The notes beneath the pieces were generated by a model that saw nothing but the letters and a program-made list of their open reading frames with translations, was not told the origin of the DNA and did not search any database. Below, piece by piece: positions 1 through 5,334 of a stretch of DNA of 5,709 nt; position 1 is the stretch's first letter, and the number at the start of each line of letters is the position of its first letter. The DNA is from Desulfobacula sp. (GTDB lineage Bacteria > Desulfobacterota > Desulfobacteria > Desulfobacterales > Desulfobacteraceae): positions 1 through 5,709 of the forward strand of contig NZ_JAIOSW010000029.1 of the NCBI RefSeq assembly GCF_021107415.1, given 5' to 3'. The translations under genes were made by a program, and so were the position numbers.

Positions 1-26
1 CTTTGAAAATCTAAATATTTTCTTGT

Positions 27-113
27 TCAAAAGCCAAAACATATACTTTGCAAATGGGAACAAATTGAATTAATAGATAAAAAATCAGATGGTTGATAAA
101 ATCCAACCGTCAT
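27..113 (-). CDS. Possible 28-aa ORF coupled to the 89-aa gene
   Basis: An ATG at 113-111 overlaps the TGA stop (112-110) of the upstream gene in an ATGA arrangement, which is typical of translational coupling. The frame stays open for 28 codons (starting MTVGFYQPSD) and stops at 29-27. The product matches no family I recognise. Alternatives: the 89-aa gene and this frame may be one longer protein broken by a frameshift, or the ORF may be chance, since a terminator-like hairpin covers its first codons. A further ATG at 42-40 opens a third frame that runs off the window edge for 14 codons; it could be the start of another gene but has only weak Shine-Dalgarno support. Confidence 0.25.
   Translation of the reverse strand: MTVGFYQPSDFLSINSICSHLQSICFGF
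79..111 (-). terminator. Weak intrinsic-terminator-like hairpin
   Basis: On the minus strand the arm at 111-101 pairs with the arm at 97-88 (core GGTTG/CAACC, one mismatch and a possible wobble pair). After a 3-nt gap follows a run of six T (84-79). It overlaps the stop codon of the 89-aa gene, so it could end transcription of the nuclease operon. The gap between stem and T tract and the low GC content make it weak. If it works, the 28-aa ORF overlapping it is less likely to be real. Confidence 0.3.
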
Positions 114-379
114 TTGCGGTCATAGGTCCAGATATATGATTTTGTATCTTTCTTTTCATTTTGATAGGACCATTCTTTACGGATAATATTTATACAATAA
201 TCCTCATGAAGGTTTTCTTCTTCTGGAGAAATCCATTCACCTTTAACCCAGCTTGGAAAAGATTCTCTTATGTTTTTATCAAATTTAGAAAGAACTTCTG
301 TCTCCATTTTTGATATAGCGTTATAGATTTCAAATGTTTTGTTAATATTTTTAATTAAATATTCAGTAGCTTCAGACAT
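110..379 (-). CDS. 89-aa protein of unknown function, partner of the PD-(D/E)XK nuclease
   Basis: I do not recognise a family. The start chosen is the ATG at 379-377 because GGAGAG lies about 5 nt upstream on the minus strand. An in-frame TTG at 391-389 would add four residues but overlaps that Shine-Dalgarno sequence. The ATG lies inside the end of the nuclease gene (stop at 374-372), an 8-nt overlap suggesting translational coupling and a joint role. The protein is charged and soluble-looking, with a predicted helical N-terminal half and a Trp-containing C-terminal half (SWVKGEW, KEWSYQ, YIWTY). No signal peptide or membrane segment is seen. It could be an accessory or inhibitor of the nuclease, or the N-terminal part of a longer protein cut by a frameshift near position 112. 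Both ideas are inference. Confidence 0.7.
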   Translation of the reverse strand: MSEATEYLIKNINKTFEIYNAISKMETEVLSKFDKNIRESFPSWVKGEWISPEEENLHEDYCINIIRKEWSYQNEKKDTKSYIWTYDRK

Positions 380-1070
380 AATTCTCTCCAAGATTGGAAA
401 TTATAAAATTTGAATATTGCTTTGCAGTTGATAAAATATATTCGTTTTTACAATTATTTGCGAACTTTTGTAAAACTTCCGCTATATCTTTCCAACTAAT
501 ATTAAAATCAGCTTTTCCTGAGTCAGGTTTTCTACCATCAGTGGTTAAAAAGAATACCTTGCACATTGATCGAGGGATGCCAAGAGCCATAGATCTTTTG
601 TTAAGAATCTCATTGTATCTCTCAATTTGATCGTCTTGCTCATTTGCCATTATTTTTGCTTCAATAATAAGCCAGAAATTTTTATTATAAATAGATATAT
701 CAACTCGACCTTGCTCGGAATAATTATCTTCAGTGGATACCGTGAAATATCCACCCTCTGTATATTGAAATATTTCTTTGACCTCAAATTTCTTTAAAAA
801 ACATTCTAAAAAAAGTTCCCCTTGGCTATGATTCCCACTTGGATTAAAAAACCATGCAAGCAAGGAACAATGTTTTAGTTCATTTTTTCCTATATTGAAT
901 CCATCGAATATATTAAGGCTTGGGGGAGTAATGGCGTAATTTTGTTTATCAGATAAAATTTTAGGGACTAAAGTTTCAAAAAACTGAAAATCTATTTTTT
1001 TTAGTTGCTTTTTTTGTTTAAAAGGAAATTCTTCGAAAAATGAGTTTATTGTGATCTTTTTAACTGTCAT
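372..1070 (-). CDS. PD-(D/E)XK nuclease superfamily protein (PDDEXK_4-like)
   Basis: This 232-aa protein shows the layout of the PD-(D/E)XK_4 family. A conserved acidic helix comes first: NELKHCSLLAWFFNP (residues 63-77, Glu64), followed by a Gly/His-containing QGELFLECFL segment. The catalytic core is GRVDI (121-125, Asp124) and IIEAKI (135-140, Glu137 and Lys139), followed by the helix EQDDQIERY (144-152). These match the D-(x)n-ExK metal-binding signature of a DNA endonuclease. It is the first gene of cassette 2: the ATG lies 58 nt after the attC recombination point, with only a poor Shine-Dalgarno sequence. The downstream 89-aa gene overlaps its 3' end by 8 nt. No signal peptide or membrane segment is seen, so it should be cytoplasmic. 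A role in phage or plasmid defence is inferred from family and cassette context. The substrate cannot be told from sequence. Confidence 0.88.
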   Translation of the reverse strand: MTVKKITINSFFEEFPFKQKKQLKKIDFQFFETLVPKILSDKQNYAITPPSLNIFDGFNIGKNELKHCSLLAWFFNPSGNHSQGELFLECFLKKFEVKEIFQYTEGGYFTVSTEDNYSEQGRVDISIYNKNFWLIIEAKIMANEQDDQIERYNEILNKRSMALGIPRSMCKVFFLTTDGRKPDSGKADFNISWKDIAEVLQKFANNCKNEYILSTAKQYSNFIISNLGENYV

Positions 1071-1122
1071 TTTGGTATTTTATTTCTTTTTTCTCTGTAT
1101 TTAAATATGCAACGTAATTGAA

Positions 1123-1248
1123 ACCGAACGTCTAGCTCAGGTGCAGCCGGGGTTACCACAACCTTTGCTTAAAATATATATTTTAATTTTACAGCAACCT
1201 TCGAAAACAGCGCAGACCCCGGCTGTCACCTGAAGCGTTTTGTTAAAT
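1123..1248 (-). other. attC: attC recombination site of cassette 1
   Basis: Read on the minus strand, the site opens with R'' ATTTAAC (1248-1242, RYYYAAC) and ends with R' GTTCGGT (1129-1123, one base off GTTRRRY). Between them the arms at 1233-1216 and 1153-1137 are complementary over 17 bp. A single unpaired base, T1226 (A on the minus strand), is an extrahelical base of the kind IntI uses to choose the bottom strand of a folded attC. The 62-nt variable loop contains an AT-rich palindrome (TTAAAATATATATTTTAA). The TAA stop of the DUF262 gene lies inside R'', the usual close packing of a cassette ORF against its attC. Length and register match the site at 2971-3096 exactly. Confidence 0.93.
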
Positions 1249-2976
1249 TTTCCATATATTCTTATAGGCTACTTCAGCCATTTTATCAGTATGAGTATTA
1301 ACGTCGTCAGGTGTCCATTCAGTTTTAGCAACTAAAAATTCTGGAATGCTATACTGTTCTTTTTTTAAAAGATTCATTTTTTCTGAAAAGATTTTGGTGC
1401 CCAACTTTCCATTCATTTCTTGATCGATAAATATTAGATTGCCAAGCTTTCCGATAGATTCCTCATCCCATATCTCATCAATGTTGGACTGTGGTTGCAC
1501 ATGCTCTATTGTCAGATCGTCAAAATCAACTGAATATTTATAAGAATAATATTCAGATAATTTTCTTAAAATATAGCGAACAAGTTTTTTTTGTTTTGAC
1601 CTACTATTCGTATAGTAAATCTCATTGAATGCCACTTTGAATTCCTCAAATGACGGATTTTTAGCTTTTAATTTGTCAACAAGGATAGTTATTTCATTAG
1701 ATGCATCTTGAGAATCATTCGCCTTAAATAGTTTTCGTGCAAATGAGGAATACATTGCCGATATGCCGCCAGAAGAGCGAGAAGAAGTTACAGCAGTAAA
1801 GATGAAATGGAATTTTTCAATAGATAGTAAAGCATCTCTTAATTTACCGAATTTAATAATTTTATTTCTGTATGACCTTATAAGAGACAAAACGGCAGGA
1901 ACTGGCTGAGACAACTTGAAAAGCTGGAGCGCCCACAGTGTTTGTGAAACTTCTCGTTCATTTTTATTCCAATCATATGATGTTTCATAAATAGATCTAT
2001 AAATCTTAACATCAGACAGTAAAGAATTTAAATATCCTGTCGCCTTTGCTTTTTTGATAGTCTTTTTAATTTTTGGGAATAATTTTTTGAGGGGGACGGC
2101 TTCATACCTCGAAGCCCAGAAATGATAGATAAAATTATCTGAAGAAATATCTGCTGATGAGTTGTGAATCATTTCTAAGATTTGTTGCCATTTTAATTTA
2201 GCATGGTCAACATCACCTCGTGCCTTAATGTGTTTGGCAAAGTGGTTTTTTACTAAATCTGTCAGCGCAAGATCTTTACCACGCGTGTTAAGCGTTTCAA
2301 AAATTAGATAAGCATCATCCTCGTTGTCTAAAGTTACGAAAATAACATTAAGGTTTAATACAGAATTTCTTATGCTTACGAGCTTAGTATTTTTCAGCTC
2401 TTTTCTGTCATCTTCTGGAACAGTAGTATCTGAGTCAACAGAATCCATGGCAGAAGCAACATACTTTTTAAACATTTGATGTGAATTCTCAAGATTTAGC
2501 TCCTCTGTATTTATTTCAGTTTCGACTTCAGGCTTCGAAAATTTTTGAATATGCTCCTGAAAATATGGGAATGATGTTTCTGTTTTTAAAACATATTCGC
2601 TTTGGTTATTTCTATCTTTTCTTTCAATGAGTTGATGGAGTCCTTTTGCAAGGTCATCATTTCCTATTTTTTTAAACTCATCCCTGATTACGCAAAGGAG
2701 GATTGTAATGGTAGTCAGGCGTTGTTGTCCATCAACAACACCAAATTGCTGTTTAGCTTTTTTGTAAACAACCATCGAACCAATGAAATAATCTTCATTT
2801 TTATTAATAACAAGGTCGTCCCAAAACTCTGAAATGTTTTCAGCATCCCAAGAGTAGGGTCTCTGAAAACGTGGAATATGAAAAAAACTCCCATTAAGTA
2901 AGCTTTCTATATCTGTGTCTTTCGATTCTATTTTCAAAGAGAGCCTCCTATATGATTATTGTAGATATCAATTTAA
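1129..2976 (-). mobile_element. Integron gene cassette 1 (complete, 1848 bp)
   Basis: The cassette is defined by the G/TT cleavage points of the two flanking attC R' boxes. It contains one gene filling nearly all its length, a 33-nt leader before the start codon, and its own attC at the 3' end. This is the standard cassette structure. At 1848 bp it is larger than most cassettes, reflecting the 564-codon gene. I see no promoter in the short leader, so expression would come from an array promoter or an upstream cassette. Confidence 0.9.
1243..2937 (-). CDS. GmrSD-family DUF262/DUF1524 nuclease
   Basis: This 564-aa protein joins an N-terminal DUF262 domain to a C-terminal DUF1524 HNH-type domain, the architecture of GmrSD-type (type IV) restriction enzymes and relatives such as SspE and BrxU. 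DUF262 motifs are IPRFQRPYSW (21-30), FIGSMV (51-56), VVDGQQRLTT (67-76; the DGQQR nucleotide-binding/hydrolysis signature) and FETLNTRGKDL (213-223). The DUF1524 part holds LTIEHVQPQS (475-484, His479), KLGNLIFI (497-504, Asn500), Asn509 and Lys520, then the usual tail with Trp541 and a final IW. All key motifs look intact. The TTG start is supported by a perfect AGGAGG six bases upstream and by no earlier start. Known relatives use nucleotides and cut modified or phage DNA; defence here is inferred. The stop codon falls inside attC. Confidence 0.92.
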   Translation of the reverse strand: MKIESKDTDIESLLNGSFFHIPRFQRPYSWDAENISEFWDDLVINKNEDYFIGSMVVYKKAKQQFGVVDGQQRLTTITILLCVIRDEFKKIGNDDLAKGLHQLIERKDRNNQSEYVLKTETSFPYFQEHIQKFSKPEVETEINTEELNLENSHQMFKKYVASAMDSVDSDTTVPEDDRKELKNTKLVSIRNSVLNLNVIFVTLDNEDDAYLIFETLNTRGKDLALTDLVKNHFAKHIKARGDVDHAKLKWQQILEMIHNSSADISSDNFIYHFWASRYEAVPLKKLFPKIKKTIKKAKATGYLNSLLSDVKIYRSIYETSYDWNKNEREVSQTLWALQLFKLSQPVPAVLSLIRSYRNKIIKFGKLRDALLSIEKFHFIFTAVTSSRSSGGISAMYSSFARKLFKANDSQDASNEITILVDKLKAKNPSFEEFKVAFNEIYYTNSRSKQKKLVRYILRKLSEYYSYKYSVDFDDLTIEHVQPQSNIDEIWDEESIGKLGNLIFIDQEMNGKLGTKIFSEKMNLLKKEQYSIPEFLVAKTEWTPDDVNTHTDKMAEVAYKNIWKI

Positions 2977-3096
2977 CGACAAGTTCACTGGTTGCAGGGG
3001 TTGCCAGAAAGCTTGTTCGTGATAATAATGATTGTTAAACCAAAACTTTTCAGAGCGGCTCAGTCCCCTGCAATCCAGTGAAACGCCAGGTTGGAC
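2971..3096 (-). other. attC: attC recombination site of the preceding cassette
   Basis: On the minus strand R'' is GTCCAAC (3096-3090) and R' is GTTAAAT (2977-2971), both perfect matches to RYYYAAC and GTTRRRY. The arms at 3082-3065 and 3000-2984 pair over 17 bp with one extrahelical base, T3074 (A on the minus strand). This bulge is 22 nt from the outer end of R'', exactly as in the other site. The loop is 64 nt. Conserved blocks shared with the other attC include TTCA and GGGG in the 5' arm and AACCCC followed by TGA in the 3' arm. The site should belong to a cassette lying at higher coordinates, but an IS91-family element begins directly at its outer edge. Confidence 0.94.
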
Positions 3097-3099
3097 GAA

Positions 3100-3112
3100 G
3101 CCGCTACGCGGC
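3100..3112. other. GC-rich hairpin at the IS left end
   Basis: GCCGC, TAC, GCGGC forms a perfect 5-bp stem with a 3-nt loop, starting 4 nt after the attC and about 75 nt before the recombinase start codon. Rolling-circle HUH elements often have a small hairpin at the terminating end, and the position fits a terIS-like structure. It could instead be left over from the interrupted cassette. Confidence 0.4.
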
Positions 3113-3140
3113 AGAAAAAACCAAAATAGTGTATAACTCC

Positions 3141-3186
3141 TATCCGTGTCCAATTCCGGATACAATAATTTAAAAAGGAGTATACC
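3141..3186 (+). promoter_or_regulatory. Upstream region and RBS of the recombinase gene
   Basis: An imperfect inverted repeat (TATCCG at 3141-3146, CGGATA at 3157-3162) overlaps a -10-like TACAAT (3161-3166) and precedes a strong Shine-Dalgarno AGGAG (3176-3180), six bases from the ATG at 3187. No good -35 element is visible, so the promoter is tentative. The repeat could be an operator or an end structure of the element. The ribosome binding site is clear. Confidence 0.4.
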
Positions 3187-4091
3187 ATGAAAAAAACAGA
3201 AGTAAATCGATTCAACAAGCTTTATGAACTGCATCTAAGATCTCTCAAGCTTCAAGGAAAAGCACAAAAAACCATTGAGGCTTATTCCAGAGCCTTACGC
3301 CGGGTTTGTGATTATTTTAATTGCTGTCCCGATAAATTAAAACCGGAACAATTGGAAAAATATTTTGCTGACCTTGTAGACTCTCACTCATGGAGTACAG
3401 TTAAAATTGACCGCAGTGGCCTGCAATTTTTCTGGAAACATGTACTCAAACTTGATTGGAAATGGATTGATATTGTAAAACCACCACAAGTTAAAACAAT
3501 TCCTGATATTATCACTCCTGCTGAAGTTGACAGGCTTATTGCTGTAATACGCAAACTGAGGTATCGTGTTTTTATATTAACTACCTATTCAATGGGGCTT
3601 CGTTTAGAAGAAACATTATCTCTTCAGGTTGGTGATATTGATGCAAGCCGGAAACGTGTTCATATCCGCCGTGGAAAAGGTCATAAAGATCGTTTGGTGC
3701 CATTGCCCGATCTTACTTTGCAGGGATTGCGTGAACTTTGGAGCAAGCATAAGAATCCCAAATTATTATTTCCCAAAGCCTCAGGTTCTTTTCAAACAAT
3801 TCAAAAAGCTAAAACTCATATGGATAGGGGTGGTGCACAAAAAGCCATGAAAACAGTTGTGGTTGAATGTGGTATTAAAAAAAAATCTCCGTGCATTCCC
3901 TTCGGCACAGTTTCGCCACTCATCTGCTTGAACGCGGCTTAAGTCTCCGCCATATACAGGCCTTGCTCGGTCATGCAAGCCCTCTCACAACAGCACGTTA
4001 CGCTCATATAACTGACTTCACAGAACAAAATAGTCTGCTCACTATTAATAAACTCATGAACACACTTCATGTTGATTTGAAAAAGGTGTAA
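3187..4091 (+). CDS. IS91-associated tyrosine recombinase, split by a -1 frameshift
   Basis: Two overlapping frames together make one XerC/D-type recombinase of about 301 aa. The first frame (3187-3942, 251 codons) has the SAM-like DNA-binding N-terminus (about residues 8-90) and catalytic Arg139 (GLRLEE) and Lys164 (RGKGHKDR), then ends in an unrelated tail. The second frame, ending at 4091, continues with [15 protein letters not shown] (box II His/Arg), LLGHAS and the nucleophile Tyr in TTARYAHIT. The frames meet at an A9 run (3877-3885). A -1 shift there gives [13 protein letters not shown], a smooth join. The first product alone lacks the box II residues and nucleophile and cannot catalyse strand exchange. 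The integron-integrase-specific insertion is absent, so it is not IntI. It may be programmed frameshifting, a real mutation or a homopolymer sequencing error. Confidence 0.87.
3877..3885 (+). other. A9 slippery run at the frame junction
   Basis: Nine consecutive A occupy three in-frame AAA codons. Slipping back one base on the mRNA, or gaining one A during transcription, moves ribosomes into the frame that encodes the recombinase active site. Runs of A7 or longer are known slippage sites in insertion sequences. An unshifted ribosome stops at 3940-3942, giving a 251-aa product. Confidence 0.6.
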
Positions 4092-4093
4092 TC

Positions 4094-5143
4094 ATGAAAA
4101 TAGCCTCTATTCTCAATCAATACCATGATAAATTTATTACTAAATATGGTGACACTGCATTACCCGGTCATTTAAAGGCAATAAATGCTATTTGCAATTG
4201 TCATACTCCTGCCTCGGGTGAACTTTACGTGGGTTGTTCCAATTGCAGCCATACAGAGTGGAAACCTTTATCCTGTGGTCACCGCAGTTGTCCTCAATGT
4301 CAGAATCATGAAGCCAGCCGGTGGATCGACCGGCAACAGGGTAAATTATTACCTGTTCCTTACTTTCTGATTACTTTTACACTGCCTTATGAACTAAGGT
4401 CATTGGCTTATCATAATCAGAGATTAATGTTTTCTCTCTTCTTTTTTTGTGTTGCAAGTACTCTGAAAGATTTTGGTTTAAATCCAAAAAAGTTGGGGGC
4501 TGAGATCGGAATGACTATGGTATTGCACACGCATAGCAGAAAACTCGATTTTCACCCCCACATACATGTTGTTGTTCCTGGTGGCGGCATTGATAAACGC
4601 AGACGTCAATGGAAAAAGAAAAAAGGGAAATATTTATTCCATTATAAAGCCTTGGCAATTGTCTTTCGTGCCCGATTTTTAGCAGCCTTAAATGAATCAA
4701 AACTTTTTATTCCCAAACAAGTCCCTAAAAAATGGGTGGTTGACTGCTCCCATGCAGGAAAAGGAATAACTGCGATCAAATACTTATCCAGGTATTTATA
4801 CCGTGGTGTTATCAGTGAAAAAAATATTGTTTCTAATCATAATGGCATGGTGACTTTTAAGTATACTGAAAGTAAAACAGGTGAAACACGATTTAGAACC
4901 CTTAAAGGGGAAAACTTTTTAAAACTGCTTATGCAACATGTCCTCCCCAAAGGGTTCCGAAGAGTCAGAGACTATGGCTTCCTTCACAGCAATGCAAAAA
5001 AAATACTTTTTCTGATTCAATTAATTTTATACGTTAAAATAAAAGAAATTGAACAACGTACAAGACCGATTTTTAAATGCCCATGCTGTAAGTCACCCAT
5101 GGTTGTTATAGGGTTTCGTTACACAGGAGAAAAATCCGGATAA
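4094..5143 (+). CDS. IS91-family HUH (Y2) transposase
   Basis: This 349-aa protein has the three expected IS91 regions. The N-terminal zinc-binding part holds Cys34, 36, 48, 51, 61, 66 and 69, including CGHRSCPQC (61-69). The HUH metal-binding motif is HPHIHVVVPGGG (154-165, His156 and His158). The catalytic tyrosines are in KYLSRYLYR (229-237), with Tyr230 and Tyr234 spaced as in the YxxxY motif that separates IS91 proper from the single-Tyr ISCR group. RDYGFLH (292-298) and a C-terminal CPCC cluster (329-332) are also family features. No motif is missing, so it is probably active. Its ATG lies 2 nt after the recombinase stop, with AAGG just upstream, so the two genes are likely one transcript. 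Such enzymes nick and transfer single strands at the element's origin end. Confidence 0.95.
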   Translation: MKIASILNQYHDKFITKYGDTALPGHLKAINAICNCHTPASGELYVGCSNCSHTEWKPLSCGHRSCPQCQNHEASRWIDRQQGKLLPVPYFLITFTLPYELRSLAYHNQRLMFSLFFFCVASTLKDFGLNPKKLGAEIGMTMVLHTHSRKLDFHPHIHVVVPGGGIDKRRRQWKKKKGKYLFHYKALAIVFRARFLAALNESKLFIPKQVPKKWVVDCSHAGKGITAIKYLSRYLYRGVISEKNIVSNHNGMVTFKYTESKTGETRFRTLKGENFLKLLMQHVLPKGFRRVRDYGFLHSNAKKILFLIQLILYVKIKEIEQRTRPIFKCPCCKSPMVVIGFRYTGEKSG

Positions 5144-5334
5144 TTATTATTAACGGCAAAAGCTGCTGTTCATTTTAAAAGCAGGGGGAAAAGAAACTTA
5201 AATGAAATAATTATTGCTTTAAAAAACCTATTTTCGGGTTAATGCACCCGTGCGCCTTAAATTTGACTATCCTTCTGAAGGCGCATCATCTTCTCCATAT
5301 TCAAAAAAAGATATTTTCTTATATATAGACCACA
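5144..5334. other. Non-coding IS tail with hairpins
   Basis: This stretch lies between the transposase stop and the glycosyltransferase stop and has no credible gene. It holds a small repeat (CTGCT at 5163-5167, AGCAG at 5180-5184) and two adjacent hairpins. The first is CGGGT (5235-5239) with ACCCG (5246-5250). The second is TGCGCCTT (5251-5258) with AAGGCGCA (5278-5285) and a 19-nt loop. The hairpins abut with no gap. They are probably the IS origin end or a terminator pair between convergent genes, though no T-run directly follows either stem. The last 49 nt (5286-5334) are AT-rich without visible structure. Confidence 0.5.

Larger units (their letters stand above)
1..1128 (-). mobile_element. 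Integron gene cassette 2 (incomplete at the window edge)
   Basis: The cassette begins at the G/TT recombination point of the attC R' box (1123-1129) and runs on the minus strand off the left end of the window. It carries a PD-(D/E)XK nuclease gene, an overlapping 89-aa gene and possibly a third small ORF, so it is a multi-gene cassette. That is less common than one gene per cassette. Its own attC is not in the window: no GC-rich inverted repeat like those of the other two sites occurs in positions 1-110. The boundary at 1128 is well supported; the far end is unknown. Confidence 0.75.
3097..5290 (+). mobile_element. IS91-family insertion sequence with tyrosine recombinase (ends approximate)
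   Basis: The element contains a XerC/D-like recombinase gene followed 2 nt later by an HUH transposase gene, a two-gene layout known in some IS91-family members. IS91 elements move by rolling-circle-type replication and lack terminal inverted repeats and target duplications, so the ends cannot be fixed from one copy. The left end cannot extend past the attC ending at 3096 if that site is intact. The right end lies somewhere between 5144 and 5334; the tandem hairpins at 5235-5285 are taken here as a likely origin-end structure, but this is inference. Known IS91 elements prefer GTTC/CTTG-type target sites; the only GTTC I see in this tail is at 5168. Confidence 0.75.

Noticed and set aside
1..110. 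Third attC site closing cassette 2
   Set aside because: TATCAAC on the minus strand (99-93) is only a near match to R'', and no GC-rich arm or complementary partner follows within the window.
394..630. Plus-strand ORF of 78 codons
   Set aside because: It lies wholly within the PD-(D/E)XK nuclease gene on the other strand, and its product has no recognisable motif.
2602..2832. Plus-strand ORF of 76 codons
   Set aside because: It lies inside the DUF262 domain coding region, antisense to the strongly conserved DGQQR motif.
2968..3234. Minus-strand ORF of 88 codons across the attC and IS left end
   Set aside because: It spans the attC palindrome and the antisense of the recombinase start and has no family features; its frame is open by chance.
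3629..3978. Extra ORFs in other frames inside the recombinase gene
   Set aside because: They overlap the conserved catalytic region on either strand and show no protein-like conservation.
3187..4091. Tyrosine recombinase as the integron integrase IntI
   Set aside because: It lacks the extra IntI-specific segment before box II, is shorter (about 301 aa), and is coupled to an IS91 transposase.
4185..4700. Short ORFs on both strands inside the transposase gene
   Set aside because: They are shadows of the Zn-finger and HUH regions, whose motifs are clearly in the main frame.
5235..5285. Short attC made of the tandem hairpins
   Set aside because: No RYYYAAC/GTTRRRY pair flanks the stems in the required positions and there is no similarity to the two real sites.
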